Part shown: in pieces, positions 7,981 through 15,974 of the stretch
How the letters are laid out: each line of letters opens with the position of its first letter
How positions within the stretch are numbered: position 1 is the stretch's first letter
From: Ignavibacteriales bacterium
Lineage (GTDB): Bacteria > Bacteroidota > Ignavibacteria > UBA10030
Length of the DNA stretch: 49,331 bases
Direction: 5' to 3'
NCBI GenBank assembly: GCA_026390585.1
Contig: JAPLFP010000170.1
Coordinates: 1-49,331, forward strand
Made by a program: the position numbers and the translations under genes
The notes under the pieces: model-generated
The model's database searches: none
Told to the model about the DNA's origin: nothing
The model's input: only the letters and a program-made list of their open reading frames with translations

Positions 7981-8469
7981 TCAAGTTACTATATGTTTCC
8001 AATATGTGCACTTTCCGTCCCTCTCTGATCTTCCTGTCATTTTGTTAATAACAATTTCTACCGCATTACAGTTCTCAACTTCTTCAATAGTGACCTCTCT
8101 TGCCTTTGGCTGCAAACAACGGTTAAATATATTTAGTACTTGACATCTTTCTTTGATATTTTCGATTATCCGTGCTTTTCCATAGCAAATAGCACTATCA
8201 CTATTAATGTGGCATTCTGCTCCTTGAGGGTGTGAAACCATTTCTCCACAATGTCGACTTACTGTAAAACAAACGTTAGGATTTTTCCTAATAATATCAA
8301 GTTTCGACCCTTCTACTGCGCAATGGAATATTAGCTTTCCTTCCGAATATCCGTACGTTAATGGAATAACATACGGTCTATTATCAAGTACCAATCCCAA
8401 ATAGCCTACACGTTCTTCTACAAGAAGCTTTTCCATTTCTTCTCGTGATTCGATGAAGTTCTTTGGCAA
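7981..8469 (-). CDS. Pyridoxamine 5'-phosphate oxidase-like (Nim/PPOX) flavoprotein
   Basis: 162 residues, predicted cytoplasmic split-barrel FMN-binding protein of the Pyridox_ox_2/NimA-like group. The N-terminal strands VGYLGLVLDNRPYVIPLTYGY and the block KLIFHCAVEGSKLDIIRKNP are the usual FMN-contact region; VCFTV follows. Relatives reduce nitroimidazoles or bind flavin or haem; the substrate here is unknown. The start is TTG at 8469, supported by AGGAGGT four bases upstream and no better start nearby. The base composition is clearly AT-richer than the housekeeping genes. Its stop codon overlaps a short motif (GTAACTTGA...) that also occurs inside repeats B and C. GTTGGGC lies 55 bases upstream at the edge of repeat C. 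Confidence 0.85.
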   Translation of the reverse strand: MPKNFIESREEMEKLLVEERVGYLGLVLDNRPYVIPLTYGYSEGKLIFHCAVEGSKLDIIRKNPNVCFTVSRHCGEMVSHPQGAECHINSDSAICYGKARIIENIKERCQVLNIFNRCLQPKAREVTIEEVENCNAVEIVINKMTGRSERDGKCTYWKHIVT

Positions 8470-8523
8470 GGGACCTCCTACTTGTTTTTTTCATCTGGAA
8501 ATAATTTTCCGCTTTTGATATGC

Positions 8524-8880
8524 GCCCAACAATAATTAGATTGCTCCGTGTAAGATACGGAACCATACAAACACAAAAACCTCTTTCATCCGCAAACGGA
8601 ATCCAGAGGTTTCTCCATCACGCCCAACAAGATCTTCCAGATCCGTAGGCACAAATATTCTGAACTCAAGTTACCGAGTCACCAGCCCATTGTCAAATGA
8701 GGGCAACACAACGGAGAACGTGAGGAGTGACGACAGCAGAAGTGAACTTGTGACAAATCTGTCAGAAGTCGGAGAACAAAAGAGCCCCAGTCAACTCCAA
8801 CTGGGGCTTCTTCATCACAACCTGTTTAGAACGGACTCAACGAGACTTTTCAACTTTGTCCATTTGACTTTGACGACATA
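8524..8880 (-). repeat. Small-gene-zone repeat C
   Basis: Shares with repeat B the end motif (GTTGGGC in gene orientation, 8530-8524), AATTAGATTG, CACGCCCAACAAG, GATCCGTAGGCACAA, CCCATTGTCAAAT and the hairpin. Its right end differs from repeats A and B but resembles repeat D (GTCCATTTGACTTT / GTGCATTGGACTTT). It fills the gap between the PPOX-like and CPBP genes; no gene is seen in it. Confidence 0.6.
8783..8808 (-). terminator. Hairpin terminator in repeat C
   Basis: 9-bp stem AGCCCCAGT/ACTGGGGCT around loop CAACTCCA. On the minus strand it is followed by CTTTTG. It lies about 90 bases past the CPBP stop. Confidence 0.65.
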
Positions 8881-8898
8881 CAGTTCTCGATCAACAAC

Positions 8899-9645
8899 TC
8901 AAAGCTTCACAGCAACAAAAAGGGCGGTGAATGCATGAAAACTTGCATGGGCTATGAAGGCCGATTCTAATCCGTGTTTCCAGAACAACCAACCCCATGG
9001 CAGAGAGACAATGAAAATTGTAAATACACACCAAACTGGATTCGTTGTGCCAAATCTTATTAAAGTAGGTGTATGACCGATGGCAAAAAGTATTTGACTC
9101 AGAAGAACAACTGACCAAATCAATGATTCTTTTGGAATTCCTATACCATGTTGAAAAATGCGCCACAAAATCCATGTTATGATAGTCATAATCCCCCAAC
9201 GCATGATCACTTCCTCGGTTAGGCTACCAAATAGGCGGGTTAGAAATGGGTACATATTGAGATAAGCGACAAAATCAGGCGCAATAAAATATGCAACAAT
9301 GGACCCTGCCAGACCTATTGGGGCTCCATAAAATAACTGGCGTTTGAGTACTATCCAGAAAACCTTTTTCTTAATAGGAACGTCAGCAAGGTAGGCTCGA
9401 AAACCAATTCTGGGTGTAAGGAGTGCTCCTACAGCCGCAAAGATGGTGATGAAAATGACAGATTGAAAAACACTTAACACAACGAGTGTATTCATCGAGA
9501 ATGGTAAACGGACATGTTCGGGAATGAGTTTTGGTATAGCCGGTACGTAAGAGACAGAACCTATGAATCCAGCAAGCCACACATATATAAAGCTGCGGAG
9601 CCGACTATGTGTAAAACTATTGTTGCTTCCAGAGTTCTCGGGCAT
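8899..9645 (-). CDS. CPBP-family intramembrane glutamic endopeptidase
   Basis: 248 residues with about seven membrane segments. The three CPBP (Abi, Rce1-like) motifs are in order: EEVIMR (EExxxR, about residue 145), FAIGHTP (FxxxH, about 189) and AFIAHASFH near the C terminus. Members are membrane proteases; bacterial ones are often linked to bacteriocin immunity or protein processing, but no partner is visible here. The ATG at 9645 has no strong ribosome site. AT-richer than the flanking core genes. GTTAGGC lies 43 bases upstream (9694-9688) at the edge of repeat D; repeat C follows downstream. Confidence 0.88.
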   Translation of the reverse strand: MPENSGSNNSFTHSRLRSFIYVWLAGFIGSVSYVPAIPKLIPEHVRLPFSMNTLVVLSVFQSVIFITIFAAVGALLTPRIGFRAYLADVPIKKKVFWIVLKRQLFYGAPIGLAGSIVAYFIAPDFVAYLNMYPFLTRLFGSLTEEVIMRWGIMTIITWILWRIFQHGIGIPKESLIWSVVLLSQILFAIGHTPTLIRFGTTNPVWCVFTIFIVSLPWGWLFWKHGLESAFIAHASFHAFTALFVAVKL

Positions 9646-9687
9646 TGTAGGATTCAGTTAATATGATGATTTCATAAATCTACTATG

Positions 9688-9850
9688 GCCTAACCACAAT
9701 TAGATTGACCTGCATAAGATGCGGAGTCCAGCTGGGGCTTTTCAATCGCAACCTGCTCAGGACGATTTCGATTGCCCTCTTCGAAATTGTGCATTGGACT
9801 TTATCGACATGCCGAAGCGACTGTTTACGGTCCGTCTACGTTCTGCCTCT
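9688..9850 (-). repeat. Small-gene-zone repeat D (deleted copy)
   Basis: Begins with the same 30 or so bases as repeat B (GCCTAACCACAATTAGATTG..CATAAGATGC), then jumps straight to a decayed hairpin (CCAGCTGGGGCTTTTC) and the CAACCTGYTCAG motif, then a repeat-C-like right end. The following stretch 9851-10166 shows no gene I can support. Confidence 0.55.
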
Positions 9851-10166
9851 TGAATGTCGGCTTTGCATTTTGTTCGTAGAGAAGTCGTCTATAGCGCATG
9901 ACGTGGCTGGTAGTGCACCTCTTCACAGTCAATATCGAAAACGTCCGATCAATGCCCGGCGGTCAATCTGAAAAAGCCTAGTTGTTTTTTCTGCCTTATA
10001 GCTTTATCTTGACATCCCGTCCATATATTCGATCAGAAGAAACCTAGGTGATCTGAATCGGTTTTATCGCGGGACCCCCTCTTCGAGGGGTAGGCGTGCA
10101 GAGATTGACGACTCTTGCTCTTCCATCTGAATCGGCAATCGCGAATCGTCGATCGAAAATTCATTT

Positions 10167-10240
10167 GCACCCATAGCTCAATTGGATAGAGCATCAGACT
10201 TCGGATCTGAGGGTTGGGGGTTCGACTCCCTCTGGGTGCA
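10167..10240 (+). tRNA. tRNA-Arg (anticodon TCG)
   Basis: Complete cloverleaf: acceptor GCACCCA/TGGGTGC, D stem GCTC/GAGC, anticodon stem TCAGA/TCTGA with loop CTTCGGA (anticodon TCG, reads CGA), T stem GGGGG/CCCTC with loop TTCGACT, discriminator A. CCA is not encoded (CAA follows). It stands alone on the plus strand between the small-gene zone and the housekeeping genes. Confidence 0.97.
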
Positions 10241-10395
10241 CAACGCAATTTCCGATTTTCGATCTCTGATTTATGATTTTGGGTTTATGTCTCGCCCGAG
10301 CCTCTTTTCAATCACAAATCAAAAATCGCAAATCGACAATCACTCGGCTATACCGCTGATCACGCACCTCGTCAGCATCCCTCAGCAAAATGGCC

Positions 10396-10414
10396 CGACT
10401 CCCTCTGGGTGCAC
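10396..10414 (+). repeat. Duplicate of tRNA-Arg 3' end (att-like)
   Basis: Nineteen bases, CGACTCCCTCTGGGTGCAC, identical to 10223-10241 (T-loop to past the discriminator of tRNA-Arg), 173 bp downstream on the same strand. Here it is followed by CA, giving a CCA-like end. It could be the distal att site of an integrated element that has since been lost, or a relic of a tandem tRNA copy. The surrounding 10241-10593 holds no gene, only AT-rich spacer repeats and hairpins. Confidence 0.75.
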
Positions 10415-10476
10415 CAAATCATTTTCGATTTCCGATCTATGATTTTCGATTTGCGTTAGGCGGTTTTTCAATGATT

Positions 10477-10565
10477 CCCGCCATAGAACGGCGGGACGCA
10501 AAAAGCGCGCAATCGAAAACCTGTGGTGAGCGCCTGCCTGATGGACCGAGAACAGCCGGCAGGCG
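10477..10565. repeat. Two GC-rich hairpins in gene-free spacer
   Basis: CCCGCC(10477-10482)/GGCGGG(10490-10495), and CGCCTGCC(10531-10538)/GGCAGGCG(10558-10565). They lie just past the stop of the transaminase gene on the minus strand. No U run follows, so terminator function is uncertain. Confidence 0.5.
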
Positions 10566-10593
10566 TCGAACCATCAGAAATCGAAAATCCCCC

Positions 10594-11442
10594 TCAGTTT
10601 CCCGCAATAATCCTGTACAGCTCCTTCTGAATTCTTCTCGTCATCTCTCCCGGCATGCCGTTTCCGATCGCCAACTCATTGATCTTGACGACAGGGGTGA
10701 CCTCCGTTGTTGTCCCGACGATCATGCATTCGTCGAACCCGCTCAGCTCCGATTCATTGATGGAAGCCTCCAGAGATGAAATGTTGAGGTTCCGGCAGAT
10801 GTGAAGGACAACCTGCCTGGTAATACCAGACAAGATGAAGTTGGATTTTCGCGGTGTCAGGAGCATACCATTCTTCACAGCGCAGAAATTGGTGTGCGTT
10901 CCTTCCGTGATGAAGCCGTCGCGCGACCAGATCGTCTCACAGGCGGCTTGTTCCACTGCGCTCTGCCGTGAGAGGATGTTTGGCAACAAGGCGATGGTTT
11001 TGATGTCACAGCGCGACCAACGAATATCCTTTTCGAGAAGCACCCGCACGCCTTTTTCAATTTCCTCAGCATGCGGCTTGAAGGGACTCGTTGAAATCAG
11101 AAGGGTTGGCGGAGTGGAAGGTGGAGGGAAGAAATGTTGGCGGGGAAAGTACGCTCCACGGGTTGCCTGAATATATGCTATCGCTTGCGCACCCTTGTGA
11201 CCATTTCTTGTCGCAAGCTCCTCGATGATCGGTCGTATTCTTCCAATGTCAATTCCCTTGATACGCAATTGCTCCAGGCCATATCGCATCCGCTCAAGAT
11301 GAGCCTCAACCTGAAAGAACCCCCGTGGAGGGTAGAACCGCACGACCTCGTAGATTCCGTCGGAGAAGAGAAATCCCCGATCAAACGGTGAAATGGTCGC
11401 TTTGTCGTGTTCGACATACTTATCATTGAGATAAAGCCACAT
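10594..11442 (-). CDS. Class IV aminotransferase, D-amino-acid transaminase type
   Basis: PLP enzyme of about 282 residues from the ATG at 11442, which gives the usual N terminus (MWLYLNDKYV...). Expected motifs are present: SPFDRGFLFSDGIYEV near residue 22-37, the catalytic lysine in DIKTIALLPN (about 146), and a final glycine/threonine phosphate-binding stretch (VGTTTEVTPV). TRGAYFPRQHFFP matches the R-x-H carboxylate trap of D-alanine transaminases rather than branched-chain or 4-amino-4-deoxychorismate enzymes. It would interconvert D-amino acids and 2-oxo acids to supply D-Glu/D-Ala for peptidoglycan. It follows the GlgX-like gene by 15 bases and is probably co-transcribed with it. A branched-chain aminotransferase is the main alternative. 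Confidence 0.85.
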   Translation of the reverse strand: MWLYLNDKYVEHDKATISPFDRGFLFSDGIYEVVRFYPPRGFFQVEAHLERMRYGLEQLRIKGIDIGRIRPIIEELATRNGHKGAQAIAYIQATRGAYFPRQHFFPPPSTPPTLLISTSPFKPHAEEIEKGVRVLLEKDIRWSRCDIKTIALLPNILSRQSAVEQAACETIWSRDGFITEGTHTNFCAVKNGMLLTPRKSNFILSGITRQVVLHICRNLNISSLEASINESELSGFDECMIVGTTTEVTPVVKINELAIGNGMPGEMTRRIQKELYRIIAGN

Positions 11443-11457
11443 ACTCTCAGCTCTCAA

Positions 11458-13581
11458 TCATTTCTGAATCAAGCCAACAAGCGAATGAGGTGCGACCCGA
11501 TAGGTTTCCGCCAGACTGAGCGGCTCTTCCTCGTCTCTCTCAGCAATGTCTTGCGGAGAACTGAGAGATGTATCGAGAAGTCTGCACCAGCGCTTCCCTT
11601 CCAAAGTCTTCGGCAGCTCGAAGAGAAGCTGATCGGAGAATGCATTGAAGATGAAATACAGGTCCGAGTCATGTCCGTTGAATTGAACCTCGACAGCCAG
11701 GCAGTGCGGGTGCCACCATTCAGGTCGATGCAATTGTACGCCATGCCAGATGATGCGTGGAATCCCCTCTGCTGCGTGTCCAATGAATTCGCGTTGCCTG
11801 AAAAGGAGATGTGTCTTTCGAATAGCGATGAGATTTTTGACGAATCTCAGAAGGTCCTTGTTACGATCCAACATCCCCCAATCCAACCAACTGATCTCGT
11901 TGTCCTGGCAGTAAGCGTTGTTGTTTCCCTGCTGAGTGCGGCCCAGTTCATCGCCAGCCAGGATCATAGGAACACCCTGAGAGAGAATCAGTGTTGCCGC
12001 CAGATTCTTGACCTGACGGAGTCTTAGGTTCACAATCTCAGGGTCTCGCGTCGGCCCTTCTACCCCACAATTCCAGCTATCATTCTCACTCATGCCATCA
12101 CGATTCTGCTCGCCATTCGGCTCGTTGTGCTTTTCGTTGAAGGAGACAAGATCCGCCAGCGTGAAGCCATCATGGCTTGTCACAAAGTTGACACTGTGAT
12201 ACGGAGCCCGGCCGTTTCCGCTGTAGAGATCGGCGCTGCCGCAGAACCTCGTCGCCAGAGCCTGCACAGTCTTGGCAGATCCTTTCCAGAACTGCCGCAC
12301 ATCATCGCGGAACCGGCCGTTCCATTCTGCCCAGCGACCCCAACCCGGGAAGCTGCCGACCTGATACAACCCGGCGGCGTCCCACGCCTCAGCGATCAAC
12401 TTCACGTTCGCGAGAACTGGATCCGCCACAATGCGTTCTATGAGGGGAGGATTTGCCAGAACACTGCCGTCGGTTCCTCTTCCAAGGATCGATGCGAGAT
12501 CGAAGCGAAAGCCGTCGATGTGCATCTCCGTCACGAGGTATCGCAGCGAATCAAGAATCAGATCTCTCATGATGGGATGATTGCAGTTGGTCGTATTGCC
12601 ACACGCCGAGAAATTCAGATACTTCCCTGTTCCCGGTTCGAGCATATAGTAGATCGAGTTGTCAAGCCCGCGAAATGAAAGTGTCGCACCGTTCTCATCC
12701 CCCTCTCCGGTGTGATTGTACACTACATCGAGGATCACTTCGATGCCGGCATCGTGGAAAGCCTTCACCATCGTCTTGAATTCGCGAACCTCTGCCCCAA
12801 GCCTGGCATCCGAGGCATACGATGCCTTCAACGCAAAGAAACTGATAGGATGATATCCCCAGAAATTGATGAGCTGCTCGCCGGTTGACGGATTACGAAC
12901 CAGGCAGTCGGTTTCGAGGAAATCTGTGACCGGCATAAGCTCGACTGCTGTGATTCCCAGCTCCTGCAAATACGGTATCTTTTCTGTGAGTCCGAGGTAC
13001 GTGCCGGGCTTGCGAGTTCCAGATGACGGATGTTGTGTGAACCCGCGAACGTGCAACTCATAGATAATCGAATCAGCCAGATGCCGATTGATCGGTTGAT
13101 CAAATTCCCAGTCGAACTGGTGGTCGACAACCCTTGATCGGCGGAGCCAGGCCGCACGACGATTTGTCCGTTTGTTCCCCCACACTTCACCACCGCTCAG
13201 GGAATGCGCGTAAGGATCCAACAAGATCTTCGAGAAGTCGAACCGGTGGATAAGTGGATTTGGGTTCCCTAACATCCCAACGCGATACCCATACTCGACT
13301 CCGGGATCGACGCCTCGAATACACACATGCCAGGTGTCGCCTGTCTTGTTGTAGCGGGCATCGAGAGGGAATTCTGCCAGAGGCTCCACCTGGTCCGGAG
13401 CGAAGAGCACGAGACGGACATCGGTCGCGTGCTTGGAGAACACGGAGAAGTTGATTCCCCCGCGGACAGATGTTGCCCCAAGGGGGAGCGGCTGTCCCCG
13501 CGCAATCTCGAACTGGTCATTGACGAGGTCAAGGATTGATTTACTGGATCTGTCGGTATTGTTGGACTTCTTTGATGGCAC
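11458..13581 (-). CDS. glgX: Glycogen debranching enzyme (GlgX/isoamylase type)
   Basis: 707 residues, normal for the family. N-terminal CBM48-like domain (residues about 30-130, with the start PLGATSVRGGINFSVFS), then a GH13 barrel: VILDVVYNHTGEGD, the nucleophile Asp in DGFRFDLAS, the acid Glu in LIAEAWDAAG and the third acid in NFVTSHDGFTL, then a small beta domain. It hydrolyses alpha-1,6 branches in glycogen or limit dextrins in the cytoplasm. The start is GTG at 13581 with no clear ribosome site; no better start is visible because the conserved region begins soon after. It is upstream of and close to the transaminase gene, though the two functions are not obviously linked. Confidence 0.94.
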   Translation of the reverse strand: MPSKKSNNTDRSSKSILDLVNDQFEIARGQPLPLGATSVRGGINFSVFSKHATDVRLVLFAPDQVEPLAEFPLDARYNKTGDTWHVCIRGVDPGVEYGYRVGMLGNPNPLIHRFDFSKILLDPYAHSLSGGEVWGNKRTNRRAAWLRRSRVVDHQFDWEFDQPINRHLADSIIYELHVRGFTQHPSSGTRKPGTYLGLTEKIPYLQELGITAVELMPVTDFLETDCLVRNPSTGEQLINFWGYHPISFFALKASYASDARLGAEVREFKTMVKAFHDAGIEVILDVVYNHTGEGDENGATLSFRGLDNSIYYMLEPGTGKYLNFSACGNTTNCNHPIMRDLILDSLRYLVTEMHIDGFRFDLASILGRGTDGSVLANPPLIERIVADPVLANVKLIAEAWDAAGLYQVGSFPGWGRWAEWNGRFRDDVRQFWKGSAKTVQALATRFCGSADLYSGNGRAPYHSVNFVTSHDGFTLADLVSFNEKHNEPNGEQNRDGMSENDSWNCGVEGPTRDPEIVNLRLRQVKNLAATLILSQGVPMILAGDELGRTQQGNNNAYCQDNEISWLDWGMLDRNKDLLRFVKNLIAIRKTHLLFRQREFIGHAAEGIPRIIWHGVQLHRPEWWHPHCLAVEVQFNGHDSDLYFIFNAFSDQLLFELPKTLEGKRWCRLLDTSLSSPQDIAERDEEEPLSLAETYRVAPHSLVGLIQK

Positions 13582-13822
13582 GGTGCGTGTCTGGCGTCAA
13601 GGTCTGATGTTGATTGGGTGCCACATCACTGCTTCTCAAAGATTAGCAAATGCTTCCATAAAGCACAACCCCACGTGAGAACCCATTTTTTCGCAACATT
13701 CTGACACTATGGAAGTGGTGATTTTTGGCCATTCCGTTTTGTGCTTGCGTCAATGGCGTTGCTTCCAGGAATTATTTTGTGCAAATTGCCTGATAACTTA
13801 AGCTTGCACTCAGGTATTCCAC

Positions 13823-14425
13823 ATGCTCGCCGGACCGAAAAAAGTACTCCATACGATTTATAAACCCGTCAGGGACTTCTTCATCAAGCACCCTGCCCTT
13901 CTGTCGGGGTATATCATCTATGGGTATTTCTTCATCACGACGATGGATTTCTACAGGGACTTCAAGAAGACACACAGTGTCGGTTTCCTGAGCACGCTGG
14001 AGAGATTCGACGCGCTGATCTGGATGTGGCTGCTCGCCGTAGTGCTGGTCAAGGTCATCGAGTACCGGAACAGACTGAACACGCAGGAACGATTGCGTCT
14101 CGAACATGAGAAAGAGCTTGAAGTCAAAGGTGCGCAACTTTCCACAACACACCAGATGATCCGAACGCTGCAGCATCAGATCAACAACCCTCTCACGATT
14201 ATTCTCCTCTACGTACAACGGGCACTTCGCAAAGCAGAGAACAACCAGCAGGATCTCGAGAACCTCATCATGGTGAAGAACGGCGCCGAACGGATTGCCG
14301 CCACGCTCCGTGAGTTTGCCCACGCACAAGGTATCGAAACGGTTGACTCTCCCGTCGGCGATCTTGTCACACCCTCCAAGAAGGATGACTCTAAACGAAC
14401 AGTGGATGAAGCACGCCCTGCTTGA
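13823..14425 (+). CDS. Membrane protein with lone histidine-kinase H-box, no ATPase domain
   Basis: 200 residues. Two membrane segments (about residues 25-41 and 64-80) are followed by a coiled coil (82-105) and a HisKA-like dimerisation helix pair with TLQHQINNPLTII, putting the candidate phospho-acceptor at His118 and a second helix at 135-165. A sensor kinase would go on with N, G1 and G2 boxes of a HATPase_c domain; here the protein ends after about 35 more polar residues. The last 41 bases overlap the TadA gene in another frame. It could be a dimerisation or phosphotransfer protein, a regulatory HK fragment, or a degraded kinase. The frame is clean. The weak ribosome site leaves the start uncertain. 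Confidence 0.7.
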   Translation: MLAGPKKVLHTIYKPVRDFFIKHPALLSGYIIYGYFFITTMDFYRDFKKTHSVGFLSTLERFDALIWMWLLAVVLVKVIEYRNRLNTQERLRLEHEKELEVKGAQLSTTHQMIRTLQHQINNPLTIILLYVQRALRKAENNQQDLENLIMVKNGAERIAATLREFAHAQGIETVDSPVGDLVTPSKKDDSKRTVDEARPA

Positions 14426-14861
14426 GGCACAGAAAGCCTTTGAGCAGGAAGAGGTTCCCGTCGGAGCGGTCGTTGTTCATAACGGCAAGATCATCGGACG
14501 CGGTCACAATCAGATCGAGCGACTTCAGGATCCTACAGCGCACGCGGAAATGATCGCCATCACCGCAGCCGCGAATCACCTCGAATCACGAAGACTGGAC
14601 GACTGCACGCTCTATGTTACCCTTGAGCCGTGCCCGATGTGCGCAGGCGCCATTGTCCTCGCACGCATCCCTGCGTTGGTCTTTGGATCGTTCGACCCGA
14701 AGGCTGGAGCCAGCGGCACCCTCTACAACATCACACATGACAAGCGTTTGAATCACACCGTCCATGTGGTATCAGGGGTCTGCGACCGCGAGAGTGAAGA
14801 ATTGCTGAAGAGGTTTTTTGGTAGGGTGAGAACGATTCCTGTAAGACGCCAGGGAGCCTGA
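14385..14861 (+). CDS. tadA: tRNA-specific adenosine deaminase TadA
   Basis: 158 residues from the ATG at 14385 (MTLNEQWMKHALLEAQ, the usual TadA beginning). Zinc deaminase motifs: HAE (about residues 56-58, His ligand plus catalytic Glu) and PCPMC (86-90, two Cys ligands). It deaminates A34 of tRNA-Arg(ACG) to inosine. A PCPMCAGAIVLARI block and C-terminal RFFGRVR-type end match TadA better than guanine or cytosine deaminases. It overlaps the end of the H-box membrane protein by 41 bases, suggesting coupled translation. It is convergent with the RF1 gene, 1 base away. Confidence 0.93.
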   Translation: MTLNEQWMKHALLEAQKAFEQEEVPVGAVVVHNGKIIGRGHNQIERLQDPTAHAEMIAITAAANHLESRRLDDCTLYVTLEPCPMCAGAIVLARIPALVFGSFDPKAGASGTLYNITHDKRLNHTVHVVSGVCDRESEELLKRFFGRVRTIPVRRQGA

Positions 14862-14862
14862 A

Positions 14863-15930
14863 TCAGGCCTCCGCCTGTAACTTCTCCTGCTTGTCCGCAA
14901 CACGAAGCTTCTCGATCAGCTCGTCCAAATCACCATCGATAATCTGCGCGAGGTTGTAGAGTGTGAGGCCAATCCGGTGGTCCGTCACACGGTTCTGCGG
15001 GAAATTGTAGGTCCGGATCTTGTCGCTCCGGTCGCCACTCTTGATCATCGACTTTCTTGTTGCTGCCACGGATGCGGTCTGCTCGTTCATTTTCGCTTCA
15101 TAGAGTTTGGCACGGAGCATTTTCATCGCGCGCTCCCGGTTCTGAAACTGCGAGCGTTCCTGCTGGCACGCCACGATGATGCCGGAAGGTTTGTGCGTGA
15201 TCCGCACGGCGGTCTCAACCTTGTTCACGTTCTGCCCGCCTTTTCCACCTGCACGGTAGGTGTCAAATTGAAGGTCTGCTGGGTTGATCTCGATCTCTAC
15301 TTCTTCGACTTCAGGCAGCACAACGACGGACGCAGCTGATGTGTGGACGCGGCCTTGAGCTTCCGTTTCGGGGACACGTTGCACACGGTGGACCCCGCTT
15401 TCGAATTTCATGAAACCGTATGCTCCGTCACCCGAGACAGCAAACACTACTTCCTTAAACCCCCCCTTGCCCGTCTCATTCCAATCCATCAACTCGACTT
15501 TCCATCCTTTACGCTCGGCATAGCGGGTATACATTCTGTAAAGGTCGGAGGCAAAGAGTGCGGCTTCCTCGCCACCGGTGCCACCACGGATCTCCATAAT
15601 GAAGTTCTTTGTGTCGTTGGGATCTTCCGGGACGAGAAGTTCCTTTAACCTCTCCTCGAGGCCGACGAGCTGAATCTTCAGCGTGTCATACTCCTCCTGC
15701 GCCATTGCCTTGAGCTCCGGGTCGCTCACCGATTCAAGGAGCTCTTTGCTCCCCTTGAAATCGTTGTTGGCTTTCTTAAATTTCTGATACGCCTCAACGA
15801 TCGGTTCCAGCAAACGAAGTTCTCTTCCAAGATCACGGAAGCGCCTTTGGTCGGCCATGACGGCGGGATCCGACAGCAACTGTTGGATCTCCAGCGCCCG
15901 CTCTACCATTTTTTCTACTTTGTCGAACAT
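14863..15930 (-). CDS. prfA: Peptide chain release factor 1
   Basis: 355 residues, full length. It recognises UAA and UAG stop codons and triggers peptide release. GGQ (in [14 protein letters not shown]) is the catalytic loop; [10 protein letters not shown] holds the P-x-T codon-reading tripeptide of RF1 (an RF2 would have SPF). There is a coiled N-terminal domain. It follows the DUF1385 gene by 44 bases, an arrangement commonly seen in bacteria. The frame does not show the programmed frameshift typical of RF2 genes. Confidence 0.96.
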   Translation of the reverse strand: MFDKVEKMVERALEIQQLLSDPAVMADQRRFRDLGRELRLLEPIVEAYQKFKKANNDFKGSKELLESVSDPELKAMAQEEYDTLKIQLVGLEERLKELLVPEDPNDTKNFIMEIRGGTGGEEAALFASDLYRMYTRYAERKGWKVELMDWNETGKGGFKEVVFAVSGDGAYGFMKFESGVHRVQRVPETEAQGRVHTSAASVVVLPEVEEVEIEINPADLQFDTYRAGGKGGQNVNKVETAVRITHKPSGIIVACQQERSQFQNRERAMKMLRAKLYEAKMNEQTASVAATRKSMIKSGDRSDKIRTYNFPQNRVTDHRIGLTLYNLAQIIDGDLDELIEKLRVADKQEKLQAEA

Positions 15931-15974
15931 ATTCTCTGAAGGGATTCGGGACTCTTGTGTCAGAAGAAGAATCG

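Noticed and set aside
8690-8938. Plus-strand 82-codon frame across repeat C
   Set aside because: It reads through the repeat hairpin and into the antisense of the CPBP gene; no motif or ribosome site.
10009-10029. TTGACA ... TATATT as promoter of tRNA-Arg
   Set aside because: The spacing is only 9 bases, far from the usual 17, and the boxes lie about 140 bases upstream of the tRNA.
10455-10461. Plus-strand GTTAGGC as another attC core
   Set aside because: Single heptamer within AT-rich spacer, no L-box-like sequence beside it and no cassette gene adjoining; kept out of the array.
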